Source of the DNA: Eubacteriales bacterium
GTDB taxonomy: Bacteria; Bacillota; Clostridia; Oscillospirales; Oscillospiraceae
Direction of reading: 5' to 3'
Assembly (NCBI GenBank): GCA_030536515.1
Contig: JAUNPV010000006.1
Span: 61,312-125,311, forward strand
DNA length: 64,000 bases
The position numbers and the translations under genes are program-made. This document shows positions 40,541 to 48,973 of this stretch, piece after piece; position 1 is the first letter of the stretch, and each line of letters begins with the position of its first letter. The notes under the pieces are model-generated. The model saw only the letters and a program-made list of their open reading frames with translations, was not told where the DNA came from and ran no database searches.

Positions 40541-41437
40541 ATGAAAGCTGAAACAAAAAATCAATTTAAGGGGACGCTGTGCCTGCTGACCGGCACCACC
40601 ATCTGGGGCTTTGCCTTCATCGCCCAGAGCGTGGGCATGGAGAAGCTGGGGCCCTTTACCTTCCAGGCGGTGCGGTGCGGTCTGGCGGTGGTGTTTCTGG
40701 TGCTGGCGGCCTTTGTCCTGGACAAGTGCAGCCTCCGGGAGTCCTGCCGCCGGTGGGCCTCCAAAAAGCTCTGGACCTCGGGCATCGTCTGCGGTGGGGC
40801 GCTGTTTGTAGCCGCCAGCTTACAGCAGATTGGCCTGGTGTACACCGACGCCGGGAAGGCGGGGTTCATCACCGCCATGTACATCGTACTGGTGCCGGTG
40901 CTGGGGCTGTTCCTGGGAAAGCGGCCCGGGGCAAATGTGCTCGCCAGCGTGGCCCTGGCGGTGGTGGGGCTGTACCTGCTCAGCTGCATGGGGGCCTCCG
41001 GGGTCAACCGCGGCGACGTGTGCCTCATGGGCTGCGCCCTGGCCTTTGCCGTCCAGATTAACTGCATCGACCGGTACGCCGCCAGCCTGGACGGCCTGCG
41101 GCTCAACTGCATCCAGAGCCTTGTGGTCACGGTGCTGAGTCTGCCGTTCATGGCGTTGACCGAGACCGTGGTACTCAGCGACATTCTCGGCTGCTGGCAG
41201 GCACTGTGCTTTGCCGGCGTGCTGTCCATGGGCGTTGCCTACACCCTGCAAATTGCGGGCCAGAAGCATTTGGAGCCCACCGCCGCTTCCCTGCTGATGA
41301 GCCTGGAATCGGTATTTGCAGCCCTGGGCGGCTGGTGGCTGCTCCACGAGCGCATGACCGCCTGGGAGCTGACCGGCTGCGGCTTGGTGTTTGCAGCTGT
41401 GGTGATTTCTCAGCTGCCCTCCAAAAAGAAACAATAA
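40541..41437 (+). CDS. EamA/DMT-family transporter
   Basis: A 298-residue protein with ten predicted helices in two EamA repeats (GTTIWGFAFIAQSVGMEKLGPFTFQAVR; second repeat with GVLSMGVAYTLQIAGQKHLEPTAASLLMSLESVFAALGGW). Members export or import metabolites and amino acids; the substrate is not predictable. The ATG at 40541 is taken over a GTG three codons earlier; GGTGAT is the only weak ribosome-binding site. It converges on recR. Confidence 0.92.
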   Translation: MKAETKNQFKGTLCLLTGTTIWGFAFIAQSVGMEKLGPFTFQAVRCGLAVVFLVLAAFVLDKCSLRESCRRWASKKLWTSGIVCGGALFVAASLQQIGLVYTDAGKAGFITAMYIVLVPVLGLFLGKRPGANVLASVALAVVGLYLLSCMGASGVNRGDVCLMGCALAFAVQINCIDRYAASLDGLRLNCIQSLVVTVLSLPFMALTETVVLSDILGCWQALCFAGVLSMGVAYTLQIAGQKHLEPTAASLLMSLESVFAALGGWWLLHERMTAWELTGCGLVFAAVVISQLPSKKKQ

Positions 41438-41443
41438 TGCAAA

Positions 41444-41494
41444 CGAAGGATCCCCTTTGTCGAACAAGAAGCGTCGATTGAAGGGGATCCTTCG
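41444..41494. repeat. Inverted repeat between convergent genes
   Basis: CGAAGGATCCCCTT and AAGGGGATCCTTCG, a perfect 14-bp stem with a 23-base loop, between the transporter gene and recR. It probably forms a hairpin terminator for both, although the T-runs are weak. Confidence 0.7.
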
Positions 41495-41514
41495 CTTACA
41501 CTCAGGATGGTTTT

Positions 41515-42114
41515 TTACATTTCCTGTCTGCCCTCCAGGGCTCTGGACAGGGTGACCTCGTCGGCGTATTCCAGCTGGCTGCCTACGGGAACACCGTAGG
41601 CCAGGCGGGTGACCTTCACCTCCATGGGGCGAAGGAGCCGGGAGATGTACATGGCGGTGGCCTCGCCCTCGGTGTCCGGGTTGGTGGCCATGATGACCTC
41701 CCGGACGTTCCCCTGGCCCACCCGCTGGAGCAGCTCCTTGATGCGGATATCGTCCTGGGTCACGTGGTTTAAAGGGGAAATCACGCCGTGGAGCACATGG
41801 TAGACCCCCCGGAACTCCCGGGCCCGCTCCATGGCGATAACGTCCCGGGCCTCGGCCACCACGCAGATGAGCCCCTGGTCCCGGGCCGGGTCGTCACAGA
41901 TGGGGCACAGCTCCCGGTCCGTCAGATTCTGGCACCGGGGGCAGGTGTGGACCTGGCGCTTGGCCTCCAATATGGCGGCGGAAAATTCCTCCGCCTCCTC
42001 CAAAGGCAGGCTCAGAACATGAAAAGCCAGCCGCTGGGCCGTCTTGCCGCCAATGCCCGGAAGCCGGGCGAACTGGTCCGCCAGATTTTGCAGGGCTGCG
42101 GGAAAAAACTGCAT
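41515..42114 (-). CDS. recR: Recombination protein RecR
   Basis: A 199-residue RecR: helix-hairpin-helix (FARLPGIGGKTAQRLAFHVL), zinc finger CPRCQNLTDRELCPIC, and the Toprim domain (ICVVAEARDVIAMERA, later ATNPDTEGEATA). It works with RecF and RecO in gap repair. It is the last gene of the classic dnaX-ybaB-recR cluster. Confidence 0.97.
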   Translation of the reverse strand: MQFFPAALQNLADQFARLPGIGGKTAQRLAFHVLSLPLEEAEEFSAAILEAKRQVHTCPRCQNLTDRELCPICDDPARDQGLICVVAEARDVIAMERAREFRGVYHVLHGVISPLNHVTQDDIRIKELLQRVGQGNVREVIMATNPDTEGEATAMYISRLLRPMEVKVTRLAYGVPVGSQLEYADEVTLSRALEGRQEM

Positions 42115-42151
42115 GGATGTTCTCCTTTTGATAAAATAGAGGTTATCGTAC

Positions 42152-42207
42152 GCCCCTCATCAGTCACGCCTTACGGCGTGCCAGCTTCCCCCGAGGGGGA
42201 AGCCTTC
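42152..42207. repeat. Family C repeat fragment
   Basis: CCCCTCATCAGTCACGCC-TTACGGCGTG then CCAGCTTCCCCCGAGGGGGAAGCC, between ybaB and recR. Confidence 0.65.
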
Positions 42208-42208
42208 C

Positions 42209-42553
42209 TTAGAACAGGCCGCCCAGGTTCAGGCCGCCGGTGAGGCGGGACATATTGTTGGCGGCCTCGGAATCGGCGGCGCGCATAGCCTCGTTGACGG
42301 CGGCAATGACCATATCCTGGAGCATTTCCACGTCGTCGGGGTCCACAGCCTCGGGGTTGATGGCGATTTCCACCAGCTCATGCTTGCCGTTGACAGTGGC
42401 GGCCACCATGCCGCCGCCGGCCTTGGCGGTGAAGGTCTTTTTCTCCTGCTCCTCCTGCATCCGCAGCATCTCCTGCTGCATCTTCTGGGCCTGCTTCATC
42501 ATAGCCGCCTGATTCATTCCCCCGGGCATCCCCCGGAATCCACCTTTTGCCAT
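42209..42553 (-). CDS. ybaB: YbaB/EbfC-family nucleoid-associated protein
   Basis: A 114-residue DNA-binding protein: GMPGGMNQAAMMKQAQKMQQEMLRMQEE, then the compact core GGGMVAATVNGKHELVEIAINPEAVDPDDVEMLQDMV. It has the standard place between dnaX and recR. It forms tweezer-like dimers that bind DNA. Confidence 0.96.
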   Translation of the reverse strand: MAKGGFRGMPGGMNQAAMMKQAQKMQQEMLRMQEEQEKKTFTAKAGGGMVAATVNGKHELVEIAINPEAVDPDDVEMLQDMVIAAVNEAMRAADSEAANNMSRLTGGLNLGGLF

Positions 42554-42593
42554 TGTTTTATTCTCCTATCTTAAATAAAATATTTTCAAATTT

Positions 42594-42764
42594 GGCTTCC
42601 CCCCTGGGGGAAGCTGTCGCCAGCCAAAGGCTGGTGACTGATGAGGGGTGTTCAATGACAACCCTGTCAATAAGAGCGCCGTCTACTGCACCGCTCAAAA
42701 GTGGTCACTCCCCTCATCCGCCCAGTGTGCGCACTGGGCACCTTCCCCCGAGGGGGAAGGCTTT
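42594..42764. repeat. Family C repeat between dnaX and ybaB
   Basis: GGCTTCCCCCCTGGGGGAAGC-TGTCGCCAGCC...GGTGACTGATGAGGGG at the left and CCCCTCATCCGCCCAGTGTGCGCACTGGG-CACCTTCCCCCGAGGGGGAAGG at the right. It fills the 212-base gap between two genes that are normally close together. Confidence 0.78.
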
Positions 42765-42765
42765 T

Positions 42766-44397
42766 TTAGCTATTTTTAATTTTCACAACATCCGAATGGG
42801 CACGGCCGAAGTTCATCAGCTGCTCCATTCTGGGATTGCCGGCGGGCTTTGCCGACAAATCCGTCACCGTGACCCGGACCGGGCGGCTCAGCATGGCGCC
42901 GGCCTTTCTGGCCACCACCTCCAGGATGTCCGGCTTGTCGATGGTTTCGGCGATGAAGGTGTTGCTGCACCGAAGCTCCAGCTTCCCCTCCGTCAGCACC
43001 CCCTGGACCGGGCCGTTGGGGGTGGCGGTGAAGAAACCAAAGGCGGGCGGCTTCAACTCCTTGCGGACGGCCCCGCACAGCTCCGACCAGAAGCCCACCG
43101 GGGCCTCGTCCGGAACCGGGGCCGGTCTGGGCGGCTCCTCCCCTTCCACCGGAGGGGCATCGTCATCATCGGGCATGGGAGGCCGGTCGTCGTCCTCGTC
43201 CCGGGCCGGGGTGGGCTGGGGGGCGGCGGAGACGGTGATGGCCCCGGACTTAAGCTGCTCCTCCAGGCGGGTCAGCCGGGCGTTGATGGCCTTGGCGTCC
43301 AGGCTCAGCTCCGGCTGGCACAGCTCCAGAATGCACAGCTCCGCATCCATCCGGCGGCTGGAGCTTCTCAGGAACCCAGCCATGGTGTCCTGCAGCAGGT
43401 TCATCATCCGCACCAGCTCGGCGCTGCCCAGAGCCTTTGTAAGCTCCAGCACCTCTCTGTCAGAGGCCACCCCGGACAGCATGGTGATTCCGGCGTTTCC
43501 CGCCGTTTTCATCACCAGCAGGTCCCGGGTCAGGCAGGCCATTTCGTCCAGCATGGCCCCCAGGTCCTTGCCCTCGGTGTAGAGCCGGTTAAACAGCTCC
43601 AGCGCATGGCGGGTGTCGTGGGCGGCGATGTAGCCCATCAGCTCCCCGCATTTCTGCTCCCCGGCAATGCCCAGGCAGGCGTAGACCCGCTCAGCGGTCA
43701 GCTCCCCGGTGGTGGCCGAGGCGCACTGGTCCAGCAGGCTCAGACCGTCACGCATACCGCCGTCGGCCAGCCTCGCCAGGACCCGGGCGGCGGAGTCGTC
43801 CAAATCGATGCTCTCCTGGTAGGCGACGTACTGAAGCCGGGCGGCAATGTCCTCCTGGCTGATGCGCCGGAAGGAAAACCGCTGGCACCGGGACAAAATG
43901 GTGGCCGGGACCTTGTGCAGCTCCGTGGTAGCCAGAATGAACAGCAGATGCTCCGGCGGCTCCTCGATGATTTTCAGCAGGGCATTGAAGGCCGAAATGG
44001 ACAGCATATGGACCTCGTCGATGATATACACCCGTTTTTTCACCTGGGAGGGGGTGTAAACGGCATCGTCCCGGAGGTCACGGACGTTGTCCACGCCGTT
44101 GTTGGAGGCGGCGTCGATTTCCAGCACGTCCATGCAGGAGCCGGCGTCGATAGCCCGGCAGGCCTCACAGCGGTTGCAGGGGTTGCCTCCCTCCGGGTTC
44201 AGGCAGTTGACGGCCTTGGCCAGAATTTTGGCGCAGGAGGTCTTGCCGGTGCCCCGGGAGCCGGTGAACAGGTAGGCGTGGCTCATCTTTCCGGTGACCA
44301 GCTGGGTTTTCAGCGTCTGGGTCACCGCCAGCTGCCCGGACACATCATCAAAGGTCTGGGGACGGTATTTTCGGTACAAGGCCTGGTATGCGGACAT
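42766..44397 (-). CDS. dnaX: DNA polymerase III subunit gamma/tau
   Basis: A 543-residue clamp-loader ATPase: MSAYQALYRKYRPQTFDDVSG, Walker A GSRGTGKT (46-53), zinc-binding cysteines C65, C74, C77 and C80, Walker B IIDEVHMLS, then the collar domain and a Pro/Asp-rich linker (about 410-450) to a C-terminal domain. I choose ATG 44397; the open frame extends upstream into a family A repeat that is not part of the protein. It is the first gene of the dnaX-ybaB-recR cluster. Confidence 0.96.
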   Translation of the reverse strand: MSAYQALYRKYRPQTFDDVSGQLAVTQTLKTQLVTGKMSHAYLFTGSRGTGKTSCAKILAKAVNCLNPEGGNPCNRCEACRAIDAGSCMDVLEIDAASNNGVDNVRDLRDDAVYTPSQVKKRVYIIDEVHMLSISAFNALLKIIEEPPEHLLFILATTELHKVPATILSRCQRFSFRRISQEDIAARLQYVAYQESIDLDDSAARVLARLADGGMRDGLSLLDQCASATTGELTAERVYACLGIAGEQKCGELMGYIAAHDTRHALELFNRLYTEGKDLGAMLDEMACLTRDLLVMKTAGNAGITMLSGVASDREVLELTKALGSAELVRMMNLLQDTMAGFLRSSSRRMDAELCILELCQPELSLDAKAINARLTRLEEQLKSGAITVSAAPQPTPARDEDDDRPPMPDDDDAPPVEGEEPPRPAPVPDEAPVGFWSELCGAVRKELKPPAFGFFTATPNGPVQGVLTEGKLELRCSNTFIAETIDKPDILEVVARKAGAMLSRPVRVTVTDLSAKPAGNPRMEQLMNFGRAHSDVVKIKNS

Positions 44398-44427
44398 ATT
44401 CCCCATCCTCTCTAAAAATACAGATTC

Positions 44428-44555
44428 TGTCATTGCGAGGAGCGCAGCGATGCGGCAATCCGTTCTCCCCTGCGATGCTGCGCATCGCGCGACACAAATG
44501 TGCCGCAAAGGAAACGGATTGCCACACCAGTGTGCGCACTGGCTCGCAATGACAT
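44428..44555. repeat. Family A intergenic repeat, long form
   Basis: TGTCATTGCGAGGAGCGCAG at the left and CCAGTGTGCGCACTGGCTCGCAATGACA at the right, with inner GCGATGCTGCGCATCGC. It is the second long copy (first at 904-1032), between the SRP RNA gene and dnaX. Confidence 0.8.
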
Positions 44556-44570
44556 GGTTTTCCAAGCAAA

Positions 44571-44876
44571 AACGACCGGCTCATAACAAGATCGCACACC
44601 CACATTTGAACAAGTTGAATATCTGTTACCGGCGCAGTTAGCTCAAGAACGGCAACCCCGCGGCACACGAGAAGATCCGCTTAATGCTGCTTGGTTCCCC
44701 ACCTGACATGGTTCACGGGATCCCGTTGCGCAAGACCGATCTCTCAACACCACTTACGACGGTCAGACAATATTCAAAACTTGCCCGGGTGTGGGAATTC
44801 ATCCCTGCTGTAGCGGATTGCAGGCAGAGGGCACCGCTATCTCCCCGACTAGTGCGACCTTGTTATAAGCCGGTCA
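44571..44876 (-). ncRNA. ffs: Large bacterial SRP RNA (4.5S/6S-type with Alu domain)
   Basis: On the minus strand the 5' part carries the Alu-domain pattern GTCGGGGAGATAGCGGTGCCC...GCAATCCGCTA, and the middle has the Ffh-binding domain ATGTCAGGTGGGGAACCAAG-CAGC with a GGAA tetraloop. The two ends, 44574-44599 and 44851-44876, are complementary over about 24 bases and form the long closing helix, followed by GTTTTT. This is the large SRP RNA form found in many Firmicutes. It begins about 20 bases after acpP ends. Confidence 0.93.
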
Positions 44877-44897
44877 ACGCTTTTGTATTAACTTCGC

Positions 44898-45119
44898 TTA
44901 GTTCAGCTTGGACTCGATGAAGTCGGCCAGCTCCTGGAAGGTGGTGATCTTCTGATCCTCCATGTCCAGCTCCACGCCCAGCTCGCTCTCCAGGTCCATA
45001 ATCATCTCCACCACGTCCAGGGAGTCGATGCCCAGGCTTTCAAAGGTGGAATCCGGGGTGATGTCGGAAATGTCCAGCTCCAGCTGCTTGGCTGCGTATT
45101 TAACCAGTTTGTCGTACAT
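44898..45119 (-). CDS. acpP: Acyl carrier protein
   Basis: A 73-residue acidic ACP with the phosphopantetheine attachment motif GIDSLD (Ser33). It carries acyl chains in fatty acid synthesis. It stands apart from other fab genes, just upstream of the SRP RNA gene. Confidence 0.95.
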   Translation of the reverse strand: MYDKLVKYAAKQLELDISDITPDSTFESLGIDSLDVVEMIMDLESELGVELDMEDQKITTFQELADFIESKLN

Positions 45120-45161
45120 AGACTTGTCCTCCTGTCGTTCTATCGGGCACTATCTTCGGGT

Positions 45162-45190
45162 ATTTTAGTATATTTTTTGCTGTTTGTCAA
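45162..45190 (-). promoter_or_regulatory. Promoter of acpP
   Basis: Minus strand TTGACA, 17 bases, TAAAAT. A strong vegetative promoter, possibly also driving the SRP RNA. Confidence 0.88.
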
Positions 45191-45233
45191 TAAGGGATTT
45201 TTTAAGAAATCAATTTAGCCATTTTGTACTGAT

Positions 45234-45719
45234 TCAAAAGGACACCGGCAGCTGGTACAACGCCATTGTCCTGCCATTTCCGCATTCTATCGTTTTCACA
45301 ATTTGAAAGCCTGCATCCAGATAAATTGCTTTGACCTTTTCCTCATCCATCGCTGTATCCAGGCGAAGATACGGTATCTTCTCTTGCTTGCACCAGTCCT
45401 TTAATGCCGCTATCAACTGCTTTGACATGGATTGATGAGCATATGCACGCCGCACACAGAGCTTGTGTAAATATACAGCCTCCCCTTTCGGTGCATCCCT
45501 CCAGTATTCCTGATCCTGTCGCTGTAGAATAAAACCGCAGACAACTTCCCCACCGACTTTTCCAATGCAAAAGTCCTCTGGCCTAGCATCCGCACTCACC
45601 AGTTCTTCCATAGTCAGCCAATCCAGCGGCCAAACACGAAGCCCACAGTCATGGCCCCACTGTGCGACCTCCCGCATGACAGCAATCGCTTTGGACGGTT
45701 CATCAAAATAAAGTTCCAT
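45234..45719 (-). CDS. GNAT-family N-acetyltransferase
   Basis: A 161-residue acetyltransferase-fold protein: FCIGKVGGEVVCGFILQRQD, VYLHKLCVRRAYAHQSMSKQLI as the acetyl-CoA-binding loop region (motif A, although the usual Q/RxxGxG/A is degenerate as RAYAHQSM), and YLRLDTAMDEEKVKAIYLDAGFQIV. The substrate is unknown. The start at 45719 overlaps the stop of the flavoprotein gene, so it is translationally coupled. Base composition is lower in GC than the neighbours. Confidence 0.88.
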   Translation of the reverse strand: MELYFDEPSKAIAVMREVAQWGHDCGLRVWPLDWLTMEELVSADARPEDFCIGKVGGEVVCGFILQRQDQEYWRDAPKGEAVYLHKLCVRRAYAHQSMSKQLIAALKDWCKQEKIPYLRLDTAMDEEKVKAIYLDAGFQIVKTIECGNGRTMALYQLPVSF

Positions 45720-45720
45720 G

Positions 45721-46944
45721 TTACATACTTGCCGCCTGGGCGGCTGCCTGGGCGGTGGACCAGGCGATTTGGAGGTTGAAGCCGCCGGTGTAGGCGTCGC
45801 AGTCGATGATTTCTCCGGCAAAATACAGCCCGGGCACCAGTCTGCTCTGCATGGTTTTGGGGTCGATTTCAGATACCTTCACGCCGCCGCTGGTGACGAT
45901 GGCCTCGGCTACGGGGCGCTTGCCGGTGATGTCCACCGGGAAGGCCTTCAAAAGCTCCACCAGGCAGCGGCGCTTCTGGCGGGTCAGGGAGTTGGCCTGC
46001 ATTTCCGGGTCAATTTCCAGGCGGCGCAGGACCACGGGAATCATGGACCGGGGCAGCAGGTCCGTCAGCGCGTTTTCCATGGCCCGGTTCTGATAGAGCG
46101 CAAGGTCCCGCTGGATGCGCTCGTCCAGCTTGCTTTCCTCCAGGGCGGGCTTCAGGTCGATGAGGAGCCTGCACCCCTCCCCCTTCAGATGGCAGCTGGC
46201 GGACAGCACCGTGGGGCCGGAAATGCCGAAGTGGGTGAACAGCAGCTCGCCGAAGTCCTTGTACAGCACCTTGCCCTTGGCGTTTAAGAGCTTCACGGCC
46301 ACGTTCCGCAGGGACAGGCCCTGCATTTCCTGGCAGTCGCTTCCGGCGGTTTCCAGAGGCACCAGGCTGCCCTGGGGGGGCACGACGGTGTGGCCCAGCC
46401 GAGCCGCCATGTCATAGCCGTCGCCGGTGGAGCCGGTGGCGGGATAGGAGGCCCCACCGGTGGCGAGAATCACCCATTTGGCCCCGATTTTCTCCGTGCC
46501 GGTGTCCACCCCCACGGCCCGGCCCTCCCGGGTGAGAATTTCCCGGACCCGGGCGGTTTTCACCGCGACCCCGGCGGCTCTCAGCTGCCGCTGGAGGCAG
46601 TCCAGAATGGACTGGGATTTATCCGTCACCGGAAATACCCGATTGCCCCGCTCGGTTTTCAGCGGGCAGCCGTGCTCCTCGAAAAAGGCCTTGGTTTTCT
46701 CCGGGGGAAAGGCCGTCATGGCGCTGTAGAGGAAGCGGCCGTTCCGGGGGGTGTTTTGCAGCACCTCCTGGGCGGTGCAGTCGTTGGTCACATTGCAGCG
46801 GCCCTTGCCGGTGATGAGCAGCTTTTTGCCCAGCCGGTCGTTCCGCTCCAGCAGCAGCACCCTTGCGCCGCTGCCGGCGGCGGTGATGGCCGCAAACATT
46901 CCGGCGGGGCCGCCGCCGATGACAATGCCGTCGTAATTCATCAT
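45721..46944 (-). CDS. NAD(P)/FAD-dependent oxidoreductase, BaiN/YhiN (HI0933) family
   Basis: A 407-residue flavoprotein: N-terminal FAD-binding GGGPAGMFAAITAA, then LLITGKGRCNVTN typical of the HI0933 family, WVILATGGASYPATGSTGDGY, TSGGVKVSEIDPKTMQS, and the C-terminal GLYFAGEIIDCDAYTGGFNLQIAWSTA. Family members include BaiN-type reductases, but most have no known substrate, so I do not infer bile-acid chemistry. Its start overlaps the RpiR gene stop, forming an operon RpiR-flavoprotein-GNAT. Confidence 0.92.
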   Translation of the reverse strand: MMNYDGIVIGGGPAGMFAAITAAGSGARVLLLERNDRLGKKLLITGKGRCNVTNDCTAQEVLQNTPRNGRFLYSAMTAFPPEKTKAFFEEHGCPLKTERGNRVFPVTDKSQSILDCLQRQLRAAGVAVKTARVREILTREGRAVGVDTGTEKIGAKWVILATGGASYPATGSTGDGYDMAARLGHTVVPPQGSLVPLETAGSDCQEMQGLSLRNVAVKLLNAKGKVLYKDFGELLFTHFGISGPTVLSASCHLKGEGCRLLIDLKPALEESKLDERIQRDLALYQNRAMENALTDLLPRSMIPVVLRRLEIDPEMQANSLTRQKRRCLVELLKAFPVDITGKRPVAEAIVTSGGVKVSEIDPKTMQSRLVPGLYFAGEIIDCDAYTGGFNLQIAWSTAQAAAQAASM

Positions 46945-47807
46945 TTCTCTACCTGCTTTTCATAAACGTCGTATTCATCCCAAATCTGCTCCAGATTGGC
47001 AAAGGTCTGGGAAAGCTCCCGCTCCCGCTGGGCGGCAATGGCCACAATCAGGGCATTGACCACGCTCAGCGGGGCCACCAGGGAGTCAACCAGCGAAACC
47101 ATGTCGCTTTTGGCCACCAGCACCTGGTCGCTGCACTGGCCCAGGGGGGAGAGCATGGAGTCGGTGATGCCGATGACCGTGGCCCCCTTGCTGCGGCAGT
47201 ACCTGGCCCCCTTGGTGGTGGAGGCGGAGTACCGGGGGAAGGAAAAGGCAATGACCGCATCCTCCGAGCCCACGCCCACGATTTTTTCGAACATCTCCCC
47301 GGTGCCGAAGCCGGACACCACATGGACGTTGTTGAACATATAATCCAGGTAATAGCCCATAAAATTGGCCAGCGGGGCCACGGACCGGACCCCCAGAATG
47401 TAAATCCGGCGGGCGTTCAAAATGGCCTTCACCGCCGCCCGGAAGGCGCTGCGGTCCAAGGCCTCCCCGGTCTGGCGGATTTTCTCCATGTCGGCGTGGA
47501 GGACCATGGACACCACGTCCTGGTCGCCCAGGCGGTTGTTGGCCACCTCAATGCGCTGGACGGAGGTCAGGCGGTTGAGCACCATCTCCTGCATGGCCTT
47601 CTGCATACTGGGATAGCCGTCAAACCCCAGGTCCACGGCAAAGCGGACCACGGTGGACTCGGAAACGCCCACGGTCTTGCCCAGGGTGTGGGCGGTCATA
47701 AAGGCGGCCTTGTCGTAGGCCTCGGTGATATAGCGGGCAATCCGGCGCTGGCCCTTGGAGAAGGCGGGCTCTTTTTCCCGCAGGATTGAGAAAATGTCGT
47801 GACTCAT
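46941..47807 (-). CDS. MurR/RpiR-family transcriptional regulator
   Basis: A 288-residue regulator: N-terminal helix-turn-helix (AAFMTAHTLGKTVGVSESTVVRFAVDLGFDGYP) and a C-terminal SIS sugar-phosphate-binding domain (ARRIYILGVRSVAPLANFMGYYL, later CRSKGATVIGITDS). Such proteins usually sense sugar phosphates, yet no sugar gene is adjacent; the coupled genes are a flavoprotein and a GNAT enzyme. A long perfect palindrome lies over its promoter. Confidence 0.93.
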   Translation of the reverse strand: MSHDIFSILREKEPAFSKGQRRIARYITEAYDKAAFMTAHTLGKTVGVSESTVVRFAVDLGFDGYPSMQKAMQEMVLNRLTSVQRIEVANNRLGDQDVVSMVLHADMEKIRQTGEALDRSAFRAAVKAILNARRIYILGVRSVAPLANFMGYYLDYMFNNVHVVSGFGTGEMFEKIVGVGSEDAVIAFSFPRYSASTTKGARYCRSKGATVIGITDSMLSPLGQCSDQVLVAKSDMVSLVDSLVAPLSVVNALIVAIAAQRERELSQTFANLEQIWDEYDVYEKQVEK

Positions 47808-47835
47808 AGCGCGCTCCTTGCTTTTTCTGTGCTTC

Positions 47836-47878
47836 TATGGTAGCAAAAGACGCCGCATTTTGCAAGTCAAAATGCGGC
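47836..47878 (-). promoter_or_regulatory. Palindromic operator and promoter of the RpiR gene
   Basis: The perfect inverted repeat GCCGCATTTTG-ACTTG-CAAAATGCGGC (47852-47878) overlaps a possible -35 TTGCAA; 17 bases on is TACCAT. This position suits autoregulation by the SIS regulator, whose dimers bind such palindromes. It could instead be part of a neighbouring transcript hairpin. Confidence 0.55.
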
Positions 47879-47910
47879 ATCTTTCAAAAAGTTTTGCTGA
47901 CAGCCAAAAC

Positions 47911-48165
47911 CTTCCCCCGGGGGGAATGTGGCACGGCGTAGCCGTGACGGATGAGGGATGGCGACAGGTGAAAATGAGTGAAGAAGTAATAGTGAAAAGT
48001 GAAGAGTTGAGGTGTGGCTTCGCCACTTATTCAAATCATCGGCGAAGCCGATACCTCACTTCTTACTTCTTCACTATTCACTATTCACTAAATTCAGGTG
48101 CACGCCATCCCTCATCCGCCCCAGTGTGCGCACTGGGGCACCTTCCCCCCGGGGGAAGGTTTTTA
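47911..48165. repeat. Family C repeat with a nested palindromic unit
   Basis: The outer part is family C: CCTTCCCCCGGGGGGAA-TGTGGCACGGCG at the left, CCAGTGTGCGCACTGGGG-CACCTTCCCCCCGGGGGAAGG at the right. Nested inside is a different inverted unit with arms rich in AGTGAAGAAGTAATAGTGAA and its complement, plus TGGCTTCGCCA..TCGGCGAAGCCGA. It fills the 362-base gap, and no gene is seen. Confidence 0.72.
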
Positions 48166-48169
48166 GCGG

Positions 48170-48871
48170 TTATCTGAGCTTTTCCACCTCGTCGGGGGTT
48201 AAGTACCGCCATTTGCCCGGGGGCAGGTCGTCCAGGGAAAGGCTGCCCTCTTTGATGCGGCGCAGCCTGGTCACCTGCATTCCGGCGGCCTGGCACATCC
48301 GGCGGACCTGGCGGTTGCGGCCCTCGTGGATGGTGATGAGGAATCTGGCCTTCCCGCCCTCGGCCCTTTGCAGCTCCACCTTGGGAGGCCGGATGGCATA
48401 GCCGTCCAGGGTGATGGGCCGGGCCAGCCGGGCCTCCGCCCCGGGGACATAGCCGGTGACCCAGGTCAGGTAGGATTTTTTCACCTCATGCCTCGGGTGC
48501 ATCAGGCTGTTGGCAAAGGCCCCGTCGTTGGTAAACAGCAGCAGGCCCTCGGAATCCATGTCCAGCCGCCCCACGGGATAGACCCGGACACCGCAGTCGG
48601 CAACCAACTGGGCAGCCTCCGGGCGGCCCCTTTCGTCGGACAGGGTGGTGACGTAGCCCCGGGGCTTGTTGAGCATCAGGTAGACGAAGGTCTCCTGTTT
48701 GGGCAGGGGGTTTCCTTCGATGCGGATGTCGTCAGTCTCCGGGTCGGCGGTCTGGCCCAGGGTGGCGGGAACGCCGCCCACGGTCACCACGCCCTGCCGA
48801 ATCAGCTCCTCCGCCCGCCGCCGGGAGGCCACCCCCCGGGCAGAGAGTATCTTTTGAATGCGTTCAGGCAT
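48170..48871 (-). CDS. rluB: RluB/RsuA-family 23S rRNA pseudouridine synthase
   Basis: A 233-residue protein: an S4 RNA-binding domain at the N-terminus (RIQKILSARGVASRRRAEELIRQGVV), then the RsuA-type catalytic domain with YPVGRLDMDSEGLLLFTNDG (catalytic Asp) and HEGRNRQVRRM near the end. ATG 48871 follows AAGGAG. It lies downstream of dacF and the scpAB operon, its usual neighbourhood in Clostridia. Confidence 0.92.
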   Translation of the reverse strand: MPERIQKILSARGVASRRRAEELIRQGVVTVGGVPATLGQTADPETDDIRIEGNPLPKQETFVYLMLNKPRGYVTTLSDERGRPEAAQLVADCGVRVYPVGRLDMDSEGLLLFTNDGAFANSLMHPRHEVKKSYLTWVTGYVPGAEARLARPITLDGYAIRPPKVELQRAEGGKARFLITIHEGRNRQVRRMCQAAGMQVTRLRRIKEGSLSLDDLPPGKWRYLTPDEVEKLR

Positions 48872-48942
48872 ATGTTTCTCCTTATTGATACGTTCCCTTT
48901 GGAAGCAATCGTCAATTACCGGGGGGAAAATGCGGCTTCGCC

Positions 48943-48973
48943 GACGGAACGGATAAATCCGTTCCCTACGGAC
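48943..48973. repeat. Family D repeat, single unit
   Basis: GGAACGGATAAATCCGTTCC-CTACGG, between dacF and the pseudouridine synthase gene and overlapping the dacF stop region. Confidence 0.65.

Noticed and set aside
44398-44565. N-terminal extension of DnaX
   Set aside because: The extra 56 residues come from a family A repeat and are unlike any DnaX.
44600-44880. Region that at first looks like tRNA genes or small reading frames
   Set aside because: The minus strand matches the SRP RNA Alu and Ffh-binding segments, with complementary ends; no tRNA cloverleaf can be drawn.
45720-45821. N-terminal extension of the GNAT protein
   Set aside because: It is the antiparallel-free overlap with the end of the flavoprotein gene in another frame and is Pro/Thr-rich; the coupled ATG at 45719 is better.
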